Source: UBA1672 sp051967755 (GTDB lineage: Bacteria; Pseudomonadota; Alphaproteobacteria; Micavibrionales; Micavibrionaceae). Taken from it: a stretch of DNA of 64,000 nt. Made by a program: the position numbers and the translations under genes. The notes beneath the pieces are model-generated. The model made no database searches. It had not been told where the DNA came from and worked only from the letters and a program-made list of their open reading frames with translations. Every line of letters begins with the position of its first letter. The stretch's first letter is position 1. Positions 1-9,373 of this stretch are shown piece after piece. The stretch is from assembly GCA_051967755.1 (NCBI GenBank), contig JBQDYD010000005.1, positions 124,001-188,000 on the forward strand. The letters are read 5' to 3'.

Positions 1-1289
1 CTTAAAAAGCTATCAATACCTGACTTATATCGTGCTTGCGAAATGTCATAAACTTTCTGAGCAGCAGACACCAAACGCCTTTGCGACTTGAGCTGCTCAT
101 CCAATGTTGCTCTGGCCGCTAGTTCGTCAGCAACATCACGGAAAGCCTCCTGCACGGCTTGTTCATAATTCACAATGGCTTTTTCTTTACGGATCTCTGC
201 CAGATCAAGATTGGCTTTGTTACGCCCACCTTGAAAAATAGGCAACGTAATTTGCGGCAAAAACGCCCAAGCGCCACCTGCACCACTTGCAAACAGATCC
301 CCAAGGCTTTGGCTTGCGAAACCTGCTGTTCCGGTCAATGTTATACTTGGGAAGAATGCGGCTCTGGCTGCTCCGATATCAGCATTTCTGGCAAGCAATT
401 CATATTCCGCCTGCCTGATATCGGGTCTTTTTAACAAAACCTCAGACGGCAGTCCGGATGCCAAATTATCAACCAGTTGAACATCATCCAATGTGATCAA
501 AGGCAACTGCGCGTTATCTTGCGGAACCCCCATTAATAAGAACAATGCATTTTTATCTTGTGCAACCAGGCGCTTATATAAATGCATATTCACACGGGCT
601 GTTTCCACGGCCGTTTGCGCGCGTGCTACGTCTTGCTCCGTCGAAACACCTTTATCTAAACTTTGCGATAAAATATCATATGTTCTGTTTTGTGCTTGCA
701 ATGTTTTTTCCGTAAGGGATAAAAGCTTTTGATCACTTAACAGCTGTAAATACGCATTCGCAGTTTCTGCAATCAATGCATTACGAACAACGACAAGCGC
801 TTCTTCCGTTGCTAAATACTCATTAAGGGCGGACTGATTATTACTGCGAATTTTACCGAACAAATCGATTTCATAGGACGCTACGCCAATATTTGCTTCG
901 TAAACCTCAGATTTAATGGCACGGCCTGTCGTGCTGGTGTCATCTGTATTACGCGTAATTGTGCCGTCCCCCGATGCATTAACAGAGGGCAGCAAGTCCG
1001 CACGTTCTATACGATAAAGCGCGCGTGCTTCGGCGATGTTTAAGGCTGCTGTGCGTAAATCCTTATTATTATCTAAGGCTACGCCGATAACATGCGCAAT
1101 CTCAGGCGATTGGAAAAAATTCTTCCAATGCATTTGCGTGGCAATGTCGCTACCCTCTGCTATCTCATATCCGGGCACCTCGCTCCAAACAGATGCAGAG
1201 GATAAATCAGGTCTTGTGTATTCAGGTGTCATCGTACACCCGGCCAAAACAGTTCCCGCGAACAATAATGTCAGTAGTTTATTTTTCAT
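1..1289 (-). CDS. RND efflux outer-membrane lipoprotein, NodT/OprM family (partial)
   Basis: The reading frame is open from the window edge, so the C-terminus is missing. The start is the ATG at 1287-1289, which overlaps the end of the upstream pump gene by 11 bp, so the two are translationally coupled. The N-terminus is a lipoprotein signal with lipobox LAGC (Cys18). What follows is the alpha-helical repeat pattern of TolC-like channels, including LLKRPDIRQAE and GAARAAFFPSITLTG, both typical of NodT/OprM proteins. Family role: trimeric outer-membrane exit duct for an RND pump. The operon with AcrA- and AcrB-like genes supports this. The substrate cannot be inferred. Confidence 0.93.
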   Translation of the reverse strand, partial: MKNKLLTLLFAGTVLAGCTMTPEYTRPDLSSASVWSEVPGYEIAEGSDIATQMHWKNFFQSPEIAHVIGVALDNNKDLRTAALNIAEARALYRIERADLLPSVNASGDGTITRNTDDTSTTGRAIKSEVYEANIGVASYEIDLFGKIRSNNQSALNEYLATEEALVVVRNALIAETANAYLQLLSDQKLLSLTEKTLQAQNRTYDILSQSLDKGVSTEQDVARAQTAVETARVNMHLYKRLVAQDKNALFLLMGVPQDNAQLPLITLDDVQLVDNLASGLPSEVLLKRPDIRQAEYELLARNADIGAARAAFFPSITLTGTAGFASQSLGDLFASGAGGAWAFLPQITLPIFQGGRNKANLDLAEIRKEKAIVNYEQAVQEAFRDVADELAARATLDEQLKSQRRLVSAAQKVYDISQARYKSGIDSFL

Positions 1290-4200
1290 GCTCTATCACC
1301 TTTTCATCCTTTGAGGCTTTCGCCCCCTCACCATGAAATAACTTTTCCACTAAAACATAAAATAATGGAACAAAGAAAATCGCCAGGAATGTCGCGCCGG
1401 CCATACCGCCCATAACGGCAATACCAATTGCATTCTGGCTGGCGGCGCCTGCACCATCAGCAAGAGCCAAAGGAGTAACTCCAAGCATAAAGGCCATAGA
1501 CGTCATAATAATGGGTCGGAAACGTTGGCGGGCGGAAATGGAGACAGCCTCCATCAAATCATACCCTTGTTCCTTCAGTTCTTTTGCAAACTCTACAATC
1601 AAAATTGCGTTTTTCGAGGCAAGACCAACAGTCGTTAGCAGCGCAACTTGCAAGTAAACATCATTCGGCAAGCCAAAGATATATGCAGCAACAGCAGCAC
1701 CAAGAACCCCCATAGGAACAACAAGCATAACAGCGAACGGAACAGCCCAACTTTCATACAATGCCGCCAAGCATAAGAAGACAATCAAGATAGACAGGCC
1801 ATACAAGGCTGGTGCCTGCGCCCCTGATTGGCGTTCTTCATATGAAAGGCCATACCATTCAATTCCAATTCCCTCAGGCAAGCCGTCAACAATCTTTTGT
1901 ACCGCTGTCATCGCGGCACCTGTGCTGACACCTTCCGCAGGAGAGCCTTGGATATTAATAGACGCATTTCCGTTAAAACGCTCCAGCTTAGGTGATCCGT
2001 ATGTCCATTCAACATTTGCAAAAGTATTAAATGCAACCATTTCGCCCTGATCATTTCGTACGTACCAATTGTACAAATCCTCAGGCATCATCCTATGCGG
2101 CGCATCAGCTTGCAGGTACACACGCTTAATACGTCCCTTATCAACGAAATCGTTGACATAACTGGAACCCCAAGCAATCTGCAAGGTTCGGTTAATTTCA
2201 CTGAGTGATAACCCTAGGGCTGATGCTTTTTCACTATCTATATTGATCTTAAACTGTGGTACATCACTTAATCCATTCGGACGCACACCAGTCAGAACAT
2301 CACTCTGCGCCGCAGCACCTAAAACCTGATTTCTGGCATTCATCAACGCCTCATGGCCCAAACCGCCACGATCAACTAATTGAAAATCGAAACCGGATGA
2401 ATTACCCAATTCACGAATAGGCGGCGGGAAAAATGCGAAAGCCATAGCATCTTTGATTTGTGACAAAGCGCCACCTGCTTCGCCTGCAACTGCGAAAACA
2501 CTTTGATCTTCGCCTTTACGCTCTTCCCAATCCTTTAGACCGACAAAACCAAAAGCAGCATTTTGAGCAGAACCGGCAAAACTAAAGCCCACAACAGTAA
2601 ATAAGTGCTCTACGGTGTCTGCTTGTTGATCAAGGAAATAATCCTCCACTTGCTTCACAGACTCAAGCGTACGGCCTGCTGTTGCACTTGGCGGCGTATT
2701 CACCATAAGGTACATCGACCCTTGGTCTTCATCAGGTAAGAACGATCCCGGCAGTTGCATGAAAATAAGTACCAAGCCGCCAACAAGAACAACATAGACC
2801 ATAAAGAATCTAAATGTACGCTTTGCCATATAGGATGCCGTACTCTGATAGTTATCACGCCCCTTATTAAAGTATTTATTAAATGTGGCGAAGAATCCTT
2901 TTTCCGATCTGCGCTTCTCTCCCTCTTCATGCTTCAAAAGGGTTGCACATAATGATGGTGCCAAGACCAACGCCACCACAACAGATAGCCCCATCGCCGC
3001 AACAATTGTTATAGAAAATTGTCTGTAAATAGCACCGGCAGAGCCACTAAAGAAAGCCATAGGTACAAAAACAGTGGATAGAACAACGGCAATACCAATC
3101 AGCGCGCCAGTTATCTGATCCATTGATTTCTTTGTTGCCTCTTTCGGGGGTAAGCCTTCTTCGCTCATAACCCGCTCAACGTTCTCAACAACAACGATCG
3201 CGTCATCCACCAGCAAACCGATGGCCAAAACCATCGCAAACATCGTCAGTACGTTTATTGAAAAACCAAAGGCCAACAAGACAGCAAAAGTTCCAAGCAA
3301 AACGACAGGCACAGCAATTGTCGGAATGAGCGTTGCACGTAAATTCTGCAAAAACAGCAACATCACAAAAAAGACAAGCACAACAGCCTCAACAAGGGTA
3401 TGCACAACAGATTCAATTGAAAGCTCAATAAACGGGGTCGCATCAAGTGGATAGACGATCTCAACGCCTTCGGGTAAAAACTCTGATAATTCCTCGACTT
3501 TTTCTTTAACAAGTTCCGCTGTCGCAAGGGCATTCGCACCTGTCGCCAATGTAATCGCCATACCTGAGGCAGGCATTCTACGATAGCGCACAATACGGTC
3601 ATAACTCTCAGACCCTAACTCTAATGTTGCGACATCTTTTAGACGAACCTGAGATCCGTCAGTATTTACACGCAGAACAATACGTTCAAAATCTTCAACA
3701 GTCTCAAGCCGTGCTTGGGCTTTTACGGTTGCATTTATTTGCTGACCGTCTATTGCCGGCATACCGCCTAACTGGCCTGCAGAAATATCGGTATTTTGAA
3801 CCTGAATAGCATTTTGCACATCAAGCGGCGTAAGGTTGTAACTATATAGTTTCGCAGGGTCCAACCAAATGCGCATAGCATGCTGATCACCAAACACACG
3901 CACATTACCCACGCCACTAACGCGTGAAAGCGGCTCTCTGAATGTACTGACAAGCATGTCACCCAACTCGCCCTGATCCATACTACCGTCTTCGGCATAA
4001 ACACCGACCACCAACAAAAAGCTATCATTTGACTTTGTTACGGTAACGCCGAGTGCCTGAACCTCTTGCGGAAGCTGCGTTACAGCCCCCTGCACCTTAT
4101 TTTGTGTTTGAACCTGCGCAATATCTGGATCCGCCTCAGGCTCAAAGGTCAATGTGATGGTCATAGAGCCGTCAGAACTGCTCGAAGTGAAGTATCGTAA

Positions 4201-4422
4201 ATTATCAATACCGGTTAATCTTTGCTCAATAACCTGCGTTACAGAGTTTTCAACTGTTTCCGCCGAAGCGCCGGGATAAGTCGCGTTGATCGCAACAGTA
4301 GGCGGAGCAACCTTAGGGTATTGTTCAATCGGCAATGCGCGTATCGACAGCACACCGGCCAGCATAATAATAATTGCAATAACCCATGCAAAAACAGGGC
4401 GATCAATGAAAAAACGTGCCAT
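1279..4422 (-). CDS. RND multidrug efflux permease, AcrB/HAE1 family
   Basis: 1047 residues, the normal length for the hydrophobe/amphiphile efflux RND family. It starts with the usual cytoplasmic MARFFIDRPVFAWVIAI segment. Proton-relay residues are present: the paired Asp in LLVDDAIVVVENVE of TM4 and the Lys in TVGLASKNAILIVEFAKE of TM10. Two large periplasmic loops follow TM1 and TM7. The inner-membrane pump uses the proton gradient to move drugs or lipophilic compounds through the adaptor (4429-5595) and the outer-membrane channel (1-1289). It begins 6 bp after the adaptor gene. Regulation is probably by the divergent TetR protein. Confidence 0.97.
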   Translation of the reverse strand: MARFFIDRPVFAWVIAIIIMLAGVLSIRALPIEQYPKVAPPTVAINATYPGASAETVENSVTQVIEQRLTGIDNLRYFTSSSSDGSMTITLTFEPEADPDIAQVQTQNKVQGAVTQLPQEVQALGVTVTKSNDSFLLVVGVYAEDGSMDQGELGDMLVSTFREPLSRVSGVGNVRVFGDQHAMRIWLDPAKLYSYNLTPLDVQNAIQVQNTDISAGQLGGMPAIDGQQINATVKAQARLETVEDFERIVLRVNTDGSQVRLKDVATLELGSESYDRIVRYRRMPASGMAITLATGANALATAELVKEKVEELSEFLPEGVEIVYPLDATPFIELSIESVVHTLVEAVVLVFFVMLLFLQNLRATLIPTIAVPVVLLGTFAVLLAFGFSINVLTMFAMVLAIGLLVDDAIVVVENVERVMSEEGLPPKEATKKSMDQITGALIGIAVVLSTVFVPMAFFSGSAGAIYRQFSITIVAAMGLSVVVALVLAPSLCATLLKHEEGEKRRSEKGFFATFNKYFNKGRDNYQSTASYMAKRTFRFFMVYVVLVGGLVLIFMQLPGSFLPDEDQGSMYLMVNTPPSATAGRTLESVKQVEDYFLDQQADTVEHLFTVVGFSFAGSAQNAAFGFVGLKDWEERKGEDQSVFAVAGEAGGALSQIKDAMAFAFFPPPIRELGNSSGFDFQLVDRGGLGHEALMNARNQVLGAAAQSDVLTGVRPNGLSDVPQFKINIDSEKASALGLSLSEINRTLQIAWGSSYVNDFVDKGRIKRVYLQADAPHRMMPEDLYNWYVRNDQGEMVAFNTFANVEWTYGSPKLERFNGNASINIQGSPAEGVSTGAAMTAVQKIVDGLPEGIGIEWYGLSYEERQSGAQAPALYGLSILIVFLCLAALYESWAVPFAVMLVVPMGVLGAAVAAYIFGLPNDVYLQVALLTTVGLASKNAILIVEFAKELKEQGYDLMEAVSISARQRFRPIIMTSMAFMLGVTPLALADGAGAASQNAIGIAVMGGMAGATFLAIFFVPLFYVLVEKLFHGEGAKASKDEKVIEHEK

Positions 4423-4428
4423 GAATGA

Positions 4429-5595
4429 CTACTCCTTATGCCCTGCGGCTGCTTTTGTATTTACTTGTTCCGATTTCCAAGGCGTAGGGGAAACATCAGA
4501 GCCCGGGCCGACCTTCTGGTAACCCTGCACAATGACCTTGTCGCCGACATCAAGACCGTCAATCACAACCCAACTATCTTTGTGCGCTCGCTCTACCTTG
4601 ATATTTCTGGGCTGCGCCTTGTTATTTGCATCAACCACCCACGCAGAAATACTTCCGTCAGGGCTACGTATCGTTGCCCGCTGCGGAACCAAAAGAACAG
4701 TATCTTCACCAAGGCTCAACTTTGCCCTTACAAACAGACCGGGCAATAAAACCGCATCCGGGTTCGGGAACAGCGCACGCAAAGTAATCGCACCGGCAGT
4801 TTCATTTACTGTCACCTCAGAGAACTTAAGTGCACCTTCATGCGGGTATTGCGTATTTTGATCATCATCCATCATAAGATTTACTGGTGTTGTGCCCTTA
4901 CCGGCCAACCGGGCGCGTAATTGCATTGCACTGGCTCCGGATTGTTGCATATCGACATAAACAGGATCCAATTGCGTAATAATCGCCAAATACTGTGATT
5001 GGTTGGCGGTCACTAACGCACCTTCGGTCACAATTGAACGACCAATTCGCCCTGTAATCGGGGCATAAACCTTTGTGTAATCAAGATTAACCTGCGCGAC
5101 ATCTACTGCGGCCTGAGCAACCGCAACGGCGGCTTTGGCCTGATCTAATTCTGCCGTGACATCGTCATACTCTTGTTCACTCACAGCATTAATCTTCACA
5201 AGGTCTTTATATCTGGTTTCACGCGCCTCTACTGACTTAATATTTGCCTCAGCACTCTTTAGGTCAGCAATCGCACTGTTTAGAGCCGCACGATAACGGG
5301 CATCATCAATTTGATAGAGCTGCTGTCCCTTCTCAACTGTCGCCCCTTCTTCGAATAATCGCTCAGTCACAATTCCGTCAACCTGCGGACGCACCTGAGA
5401 CTGGCGATAAGGCGTTATCCGACCGGGCAACTCCTCAGTAAACACAACCTTTTCTTTTTCCAAGGTCACGACAGAAACGGGCTGCGGGCCAGCTTTATGT
5501 GTGCCCTCTTCCTCATGCGTGCCATGTGAAGAGCGCCAATACCAACCACCGCCTATAAGCGCGATTAAAACAACAATTATAATATACTTTTTCAT
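4429..5595 (-). CDS. RND efflux periplasmic adaptor, AcrA family
   Basis: 388 residues. It has an N-terminal membrane anchor (about residues 3-20) followed by the membrane-fusion-protein layout: a lipoyl half-motif (RPQVDGIVTERLFEEGATVEKGQ), an alpha-helical hairpin rich in Ala/Glu/Lys, the second lipoyl half (YAPITGRIGRS) and a beta-barrel/membrane-proximal domain. It bridges the pump and the outer-membrane channel. First gene of the efflux operon; its promoter must lie in 5596-5711, where a palindrome probably bound by the divergent TetR regulator is found. Confidence 0.96.
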   Translation of the reverse strand: MKKYIIIVVLIALIGGGWYWRSSHGTHEEEGTHKAGPQPVSVVTLEKEKVVFTEELPGRITPYRQSQVRPQVDGIVTERLFEEGATVEKGQQLYQIDDARYRAALNSAIADLKSAEANIKSVEARETRYKDLVKINAVSEQEYDDVTAELDQAKAAVAVAQAAVDVAQVNLDYTKVYAPITGRIGRSIVTEGALVTANQSQYLAIITQLDPVYVDMQQSGASAMQLRARLAGKGTTPVNLMMDDDQNTQYPHEGALKFSEVTVNETAGAITLRALFPNPDAVLLPGLFVRAKLSLGEDTVLLVPQRATIRSPDGSISAWVVDANNKAQPRNIKVERAHKDSWVVIDGLDVGDKVIVQGYQKVGPGSDVSPTPWKSEQVNTKAAAGHKE

Positions 5596-5662
5596 TTGAG
5601 GTGCCTTTTATACAAAAAACTCAAAAAACTGGACAATCCATAATTTTATAGTTATATTTCTA

Positions 5663-5680
5663 ACATACATGCGTGTATGT
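5663..5680. promoter_or_regulatory. AcrR-like operator palindrome
   Basis: An 18-bp near-perfect palindrome (arms ACATACA and TGTATGT, 16 of 18 positions symmetric) lies between the divergent adaptor and TetR genes. It strongly resembles the E. coli AcrR operator, which has TACATACAT/ATGTATGTA arms. Inference: the TetR protein binds here to repress both promoters. Confidence 0.7.
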
Positions 5681-5711
5681 ATATAGTCAAGAAAAGGAAT
5701 GCAAGCATTTT

Positions 5712-6326
5712 ATGAGACGAACAAAAGAAGACGCAGAACAAACACGAAATAATATTCTGGAAGCCGCTGCTAAAATATTTTCAGATAAAGGCTTTGCGCG
5801 AAGTACGCTGGACGAAATCGCCAAAGATGCAAAGGTCACACGGGGTGCTATTTATTGGCATTTCAAAAACAAAGCCGAGATCTATGAAGCGCTTCACGAT
5901 AATCTGCACTTGCCATTTATTGACATGATTCTAGAAGATGTGAGCAAGGATCACCCCGCCCCGCTTACACAATTGCGCGAATTTACTATTAACATTCTCC
6001 TCGATCTTGATCATGACGAGCAAAAGCGTCAATCTCTTGTTCTGTTCTTGATGCGCGCTAATTATTCAGGCGAGCTGGCACAATTTAAGGAAGATCACTT
6101 AAAGAAAAAGCACGAGTCACAAGAGGCACTGGCACGTTACTTCTTAAAGGCACAAAACAAGGGTGAGCTTTCTGCCGATGCCGACCCTAATTTTCTTGCA
6201 GAAGCATGGGGGTGTTATATCCGCGGTATTCTGTTCGAGTATTTAAGTGATACAGAAAACTTTATATTGAGTGAAAAAATACCAAATCTGGTTAATTTGT
6301 TTTTCGACATGCTTGAGAAACGCTAA
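5712..6326 (+). CDS. TetR-family repressor, AcrR-like
   Basis: 204 residues from the ATG at 5712. A longer frame starts at 5673, but that start falls inside the operator palindrome, and homologues begin with the MRRTKEDAEQTR segment. The N-terminal helix-turn-helix is clear (LDEIAKDAKVTRGAIYWHF, about residues 33-51), followed by a C-terminal ligand-binding domain with the AcrR/TtgR-type pattern (DEQKRQSLVLFLMR). Divergent from the RND efflux operon. By family knowledge it is a drug-responsive repressor of the pump and of itself. The ligand is unknown. Confidence 0.93.
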   Translation: MRRTKEDAEQTRNNILEAAAKIFSDKGFARSTLDEIAKDAKVTRGAIYWHFKNKAEIYEALHDNLHLPFIDMILEDVSKDHPAPLTQLREFTINILLDLDHDEQKRQSLVLFLMRANYSGELAQFKEDHLKKKHESQEALARYFLKAQNKGELSADADPNFLAEAWGCYIRGILFEYLSDTENFILSEKIPNLVNLFFDMLEKR

Positions 6327-6349
6327 CGACCGACGCCGTTTGCACGTAT

Positions 6350-7453
6350 CTAATAATCCACCCAATCAATATCCAAATCCTTTAACGCGTTCAGATATTC
6401 ATCACGGGTGATGAGGCCAATACATGGCGTCGCACCTGTATGCTTCATTTTTCCGCCCGCCAATTTTTTTGCCAATAATATGGCTGGCATACAGGGAATA
6501 TATGGTCCATGCCCTGAACGCGCGGTTAATTCAAACGTGATCGCCTTATCCGCGCCGCTCTCATCTTTACCTGATAGCTCCATATGAAAACCGCTGACAT
6601 CACTGCCCGCCCAATCAAAGTAAAAGGAAGATTTTAGCAAGAATGGAGCAAAGGCAGGCAAATTTCGGATAAGACCAATCCGCACCAATCCTGATAAAGC
6701 CCATAACCCCATATGAATAAACGGAATCTCAAGCCCCGCATAAAAGCGGATGCTCTTAAGGGTGGGATAGCGTACTGGGAAGAGCTCCAGATCAGGTACA
6801 TCACAATTGCCGAGCAAACGCCGCCCAAGTGCACTGTATTTACGCGTGTGCAATGACTGCCATCCATAGACATTCTTTTTCTGTCCACCGATCAGGGTTT
6901 TAAACGGCCTACCGCAATACCCCAAAATCGCCGCCGTGGTCGCAAGGCCGCGATTGGTTTTCTGCGCTGTTGTAATGCCGTAATCCAGGCTTTCCAACTT
7001 TTCAAATTGCGGCAGGTAATAATCCACCAAGGCCGACGTTAAACATGGCACAGAAGACGCGCCGCTTACCGCAAGAACCTTATTCTTTTTTGCCGTATCG
7101 TTGAGCGCGCCAATCCCTGCAACAAAGTTCCGGGCATCGGCGAGATCGATATAATGCACCCCTGCGTTAATGCAGTTCCGCGCCACGTCATAGCTCTGCC
7201 CCTGAAACGGCCCTGATGTATGAATAACAATATCCGGCTTGATGTCTTGCAAGGCTTCATCGAGATTTCGGGTAATATCAAGCGCAACCGCTTCGGGCGT
7301 GTTTGCGGACTCAATGGTATTGATAAAGCGCTGCGCCTTTTCAATCGACCGCCCCGCGATGATAACGGTGATATTACTTTCCTGCGCAAGGGTTTTCGAA
7401 ATATAGCTCCCGAAATTCCCATATCCGCCAATGATTAAAATGCGTTTAGTCAT
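6350..7453 (-). CDS. Saccharopine dehydrogenase-like NAD(P)-binding protein
   Basis: 367 residues from the ATG at 7451-7453, which overlaps the upstream stop codon by 8 bp. A longer frame reaches 7516 but would overlap the upstream gene heavily. The N-terminal Rossmann motif is RILIIGGYGNFGSYIS. The next segment (DIVIHTSGPFQGQSYDVARNCINAGVHYIDLAD, shown here only as its pattern) is typical of the saccharopine dehydrogenase/trans-acting enoyl reductase superfamily. The substrate is unknown. Last gene of a four-gene operon with DUF2269 and DUF393-DUF4166 proteins, a combination suggesting a membrane-associated redox role (inference). Confidence 0.85.
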   Translation of the reverse strand: MTKRILIIGGYGNFGSYISKTLAQESNITVIIAGRSIEKAQRFINTIESANTPEAVALDITRNLDEALQDIKPDIVIHTSGPFQGQSYDVARNCINAGVHYIDLADARNFVAGIGALNDTAKKNKVLAVSGASSVPCLTSALVDYYLPQFEKLESLDYGITTAQKTNRGLATTAAILGYCGRPFKTLIGGQKKNVYGWQSLHTRKYSALGRRLLGNCDVPDLELFPVRYPTLKSIRFYAGLEIPFIHMGLWALSGLVRIGLIRNLPAFAPFLLKSSFYFDWAGSDVSGFHMELSGKDESGADKAITFELTARSGHGPYIPCMPAILLAKKLAGGKMKHTGATPCIGLITRDEYLNALKDLDIDWVDY

Positions 7454-7832
7454 TGTCTTGCACTTTTTTGAGAGAAGGAAGTAAGGCGCGGATTTTACTT
7501 TTCTTTTCTTCTGCATCAGCAGACAACATCATACTTCCACTACCAATGGCTTCACGCACTATTGGAGTGCTAACTAAAAAATCGCCAACATAAAGCATCA
7601 ATGGCTTGTTCACGTTATCACGTGTGAGAATAAAAAATTCTTTCTGCCCTTCTGGAGTTAGTTTAATAGAGAACCAACGCTCATTTTCTTTCCATGAAAC
7701 AATATTGTTATCAGAAAGCACATAACGAGCAGGCTGCTCAATATTTTGAATCTTATTTTCAGCCCTTACATCTTTAGCCAATAATGTTATCAGGGCTATA
7801 GTGACAAGCAGCCCACCAATAATTCTTTTCAT
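7446..7832 (-). CDS. Hypothetical exported protein
   Basis: 128 residues with an N-terminal signal peptide (about residues 1-24, cleavage likely after DVRA). The mature part is small and mixed alpha/beta with no motif I recognise. It sits 4 bp after the DUF393-DUF4166 gene and overlaps the next gene by 8 bp, so it is part of the operon. No function is proposed beyond periplasmic or surface location. Confidence 0.75.
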   Translation of the reverse strand: MKRIIGGLLVTIALITLLAKDVRAENKIQNIEQPARYVLSDNNIVSWKENERWFSIKLTPEGQKEFFILTRDNVNKPLMLYVGDFLVSTPIVREAIGSGSMMLSADAEEKKSKIRALLPSLKKVQDND

Positions 7833-7836
7833 TCGA

Positions 7837-8832
7837 TTACTCCCTCACCTCAAACGTTCCCTTATATTCATAAATCTGACCAAACCACGGATGGGTGATG
7901 GTCACAAACATATCAAAATTATCATCATCTATCGGCGTTTCCTCCGCATTGCCTTCGCCGATCAAAAACGTCAGCGGCACAGGGATAAAATGCCCGAACG
8001 CATAAAGCACATAGCCCTTATGTTTGAGCTTTACTTTCCCGTCTTCCCACATATAACGCATTTTCCATCCAAGGCGGGAGCGCATAACCTCTATCACCTC
8101 ATCCCCCTTGGTTTGAATCATGCGCGATTTAAACGCGTAGTCACCGCCCTTGAAACGAAAGACACGGTTAAAATGAAAGAATTTCGTGTCCATATCGCTT
8201 TCAAATTGAACGGTAACGAGTACATTTTTTTCATTCGCAGGGGGAATGCCGCGCATCAACCAAAAGAGCGGCGCGAACCATTTAATCGGCCCCGCGCAGG
8301 ACACATCAAGTTGCCCCTCCACCATCGTCATATCATCCGTATAGGGGCGGTTTGCGTAATGCCGTTTCATGACGAGAGGAAGTTCATCCCACGCTGCTCC
8401 GAAGATCGATTTGAAAATGGGCTGCTCTTTCAAACCAAGATTATCAATGCGCTGAATATTTTTTCTTCTAAGCAACCAATTTCGCACGCCGCGTATCCAC
8501 GGATACGCAACACCGCTCACGATTTCAGAACGATAAAAAACCTTATTCGTCAGATTAAAAAGCCCTTTATTTTCGCCAAATCGCGCCATAAACCGCAACG
8601 CACCTTTGCCGTGATAAAATTGCTCTCCGTCATAAATGACCATCCCCTCATCCAGATCAAAGCCGCGATTATTTATCTCTTGAACAACAACATGTTCATG
8701 ACTTTCGCGGGCATTCAAAAGGACAAGACGACCATATTCTTGCTTAATTTTTAATGCCATCGCTGCATTACGACAGAGCGGGCATTCTCCGTCATACACA
8801 AAATATATCTCACGTGGTTCTTTCATATTCAT
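7837..8832 (-). CDS. DUF393 (DCC thiol oxidoreductase-like) fused to DUF4166
   Basis: 331 residues. The start at 8832 is chosen because its ATG overlaps the TGA of the preceding gene (ATGA); a longer frame to 8904 would lie inside that gene. The N-terminal ~120 residues are a DCC-family domain with the DGECPLC motif (Cys17, Cys20). From about residue 160 a DUF4166 domain follows (AWDELPLVMKRHYANRPY, SRLGWKMRYMWEDGKV, ending in a hydrophobic-aromatic barrel-like pattern). DCC proteins are thioredoxin-like; DUF4166 has no assigned reaction. The fusion and operon suggest cooperation with the saccharopine dehydrogenase-like enzyme. Confidence 0.88.
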   Translation of the reverse strand: MNMKEPREIYFVYDGECPLCRNAAMALKIKQEYGRLVLLNARESHEHVVVQEINNRGFDLDEGMVIYDGEQFYHGKGALRFMARFGENKGLFNLTNKVFYRSEIVSGVAYPWIRGVRNWLLRRKNIQRIDNLGLKEQPIFKSIFGAAWDELPLVMKRHYANRPYTDDMTMVEGQLDVSCAGPIKWFAPLFWLMRGIPPANEKNVLVTVQFESDMDTKFFHFNRVFRFKGGDYAFKSRMIQTKGDEVIEVMRSRLGWKMRYMWEDGKVKLKHKGYVLYAFGHFIPVPLTFLIGEGNAEETPIDDDNFDMFVTITHPWFGQIYEYKGTFEVRE

Positions 8833-9296
8833 ATCGGTTTCATCACCATCAAAAAGAAAACCGCAACCAAACCAATAAAGGCAGGCCAACCAAGGACAAA
8901 CCAAATTTTGAAGAGCTTATGATACCTTGCAGGCAACGGTTCTCCGCTTTCCAGTGCATGCGCGGTCATATTTTTCAGTTGTATTTGTATCCAAACCACG
9001 GGCAACCAACACAGCCCCGCAACAATATAAATCGCGTAAGTTATCACGAGCCATAAATCCATCCAGTCATAACCGCCTTGCCACACCAGCCAAGCTCCAC
9101 TAAGCGGTTGAACAATAACAGCAGGAAATGTGAAGAACGTATCCGCCAGCACCGTATTACGCGCGGCATAGAATTTTTCATGAATATTGTCAGTGAACAT
9201 GGAACGCAGCATAAAAAATGCAATCCCGATCCCACAGCCGAATAATATGGTCGAACTAAGGATATGGAGGGTTTTGACGATCAGATAGATATCCAT
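8829..9296 (-). CDS. DUF2269 family integral membrane protein
   Basis: 155 residues with four predicted membrane helices. It begins MDIYLIVKTLHILSSTILFG, the hallmark of DUF2269 (COG5528) proteins, with a conserved His in the first helix. The biochemical role is unknown. First gene of the operon 9296-6350; its ATGA overlap couples it to the DUF393-DUF4166 gene. Confidence 0.88.
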   Translation of the reverse strand: MDIYLIVKTLHILSSTILFGCGIGIAFFMLRSMFTDNIHEKFYAARNTVLADTFFTFPAVIVQPLSGAWLVWQGGYDWMDLWLVITYAIYIVAGLCWLPVVWIQIQLKNMTAHALESGEPLPARYHKLFKIWFVLGWPAFIGLVAVFFLMVMKPI

Positions 9297-9373
9297 GGAT
9301 GTTTGCCGTGTTCAATTGTACACACAATTAGAAAGTACAATTATAACATTTGGTTAGCAAACGGTATTAATTT

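Noticed and set aside
7801..8754. 317-residue open frame on the plus strand
   Set aside because: Antisense to the well-supported DUF393-DUF4166 gene; no family pattern.
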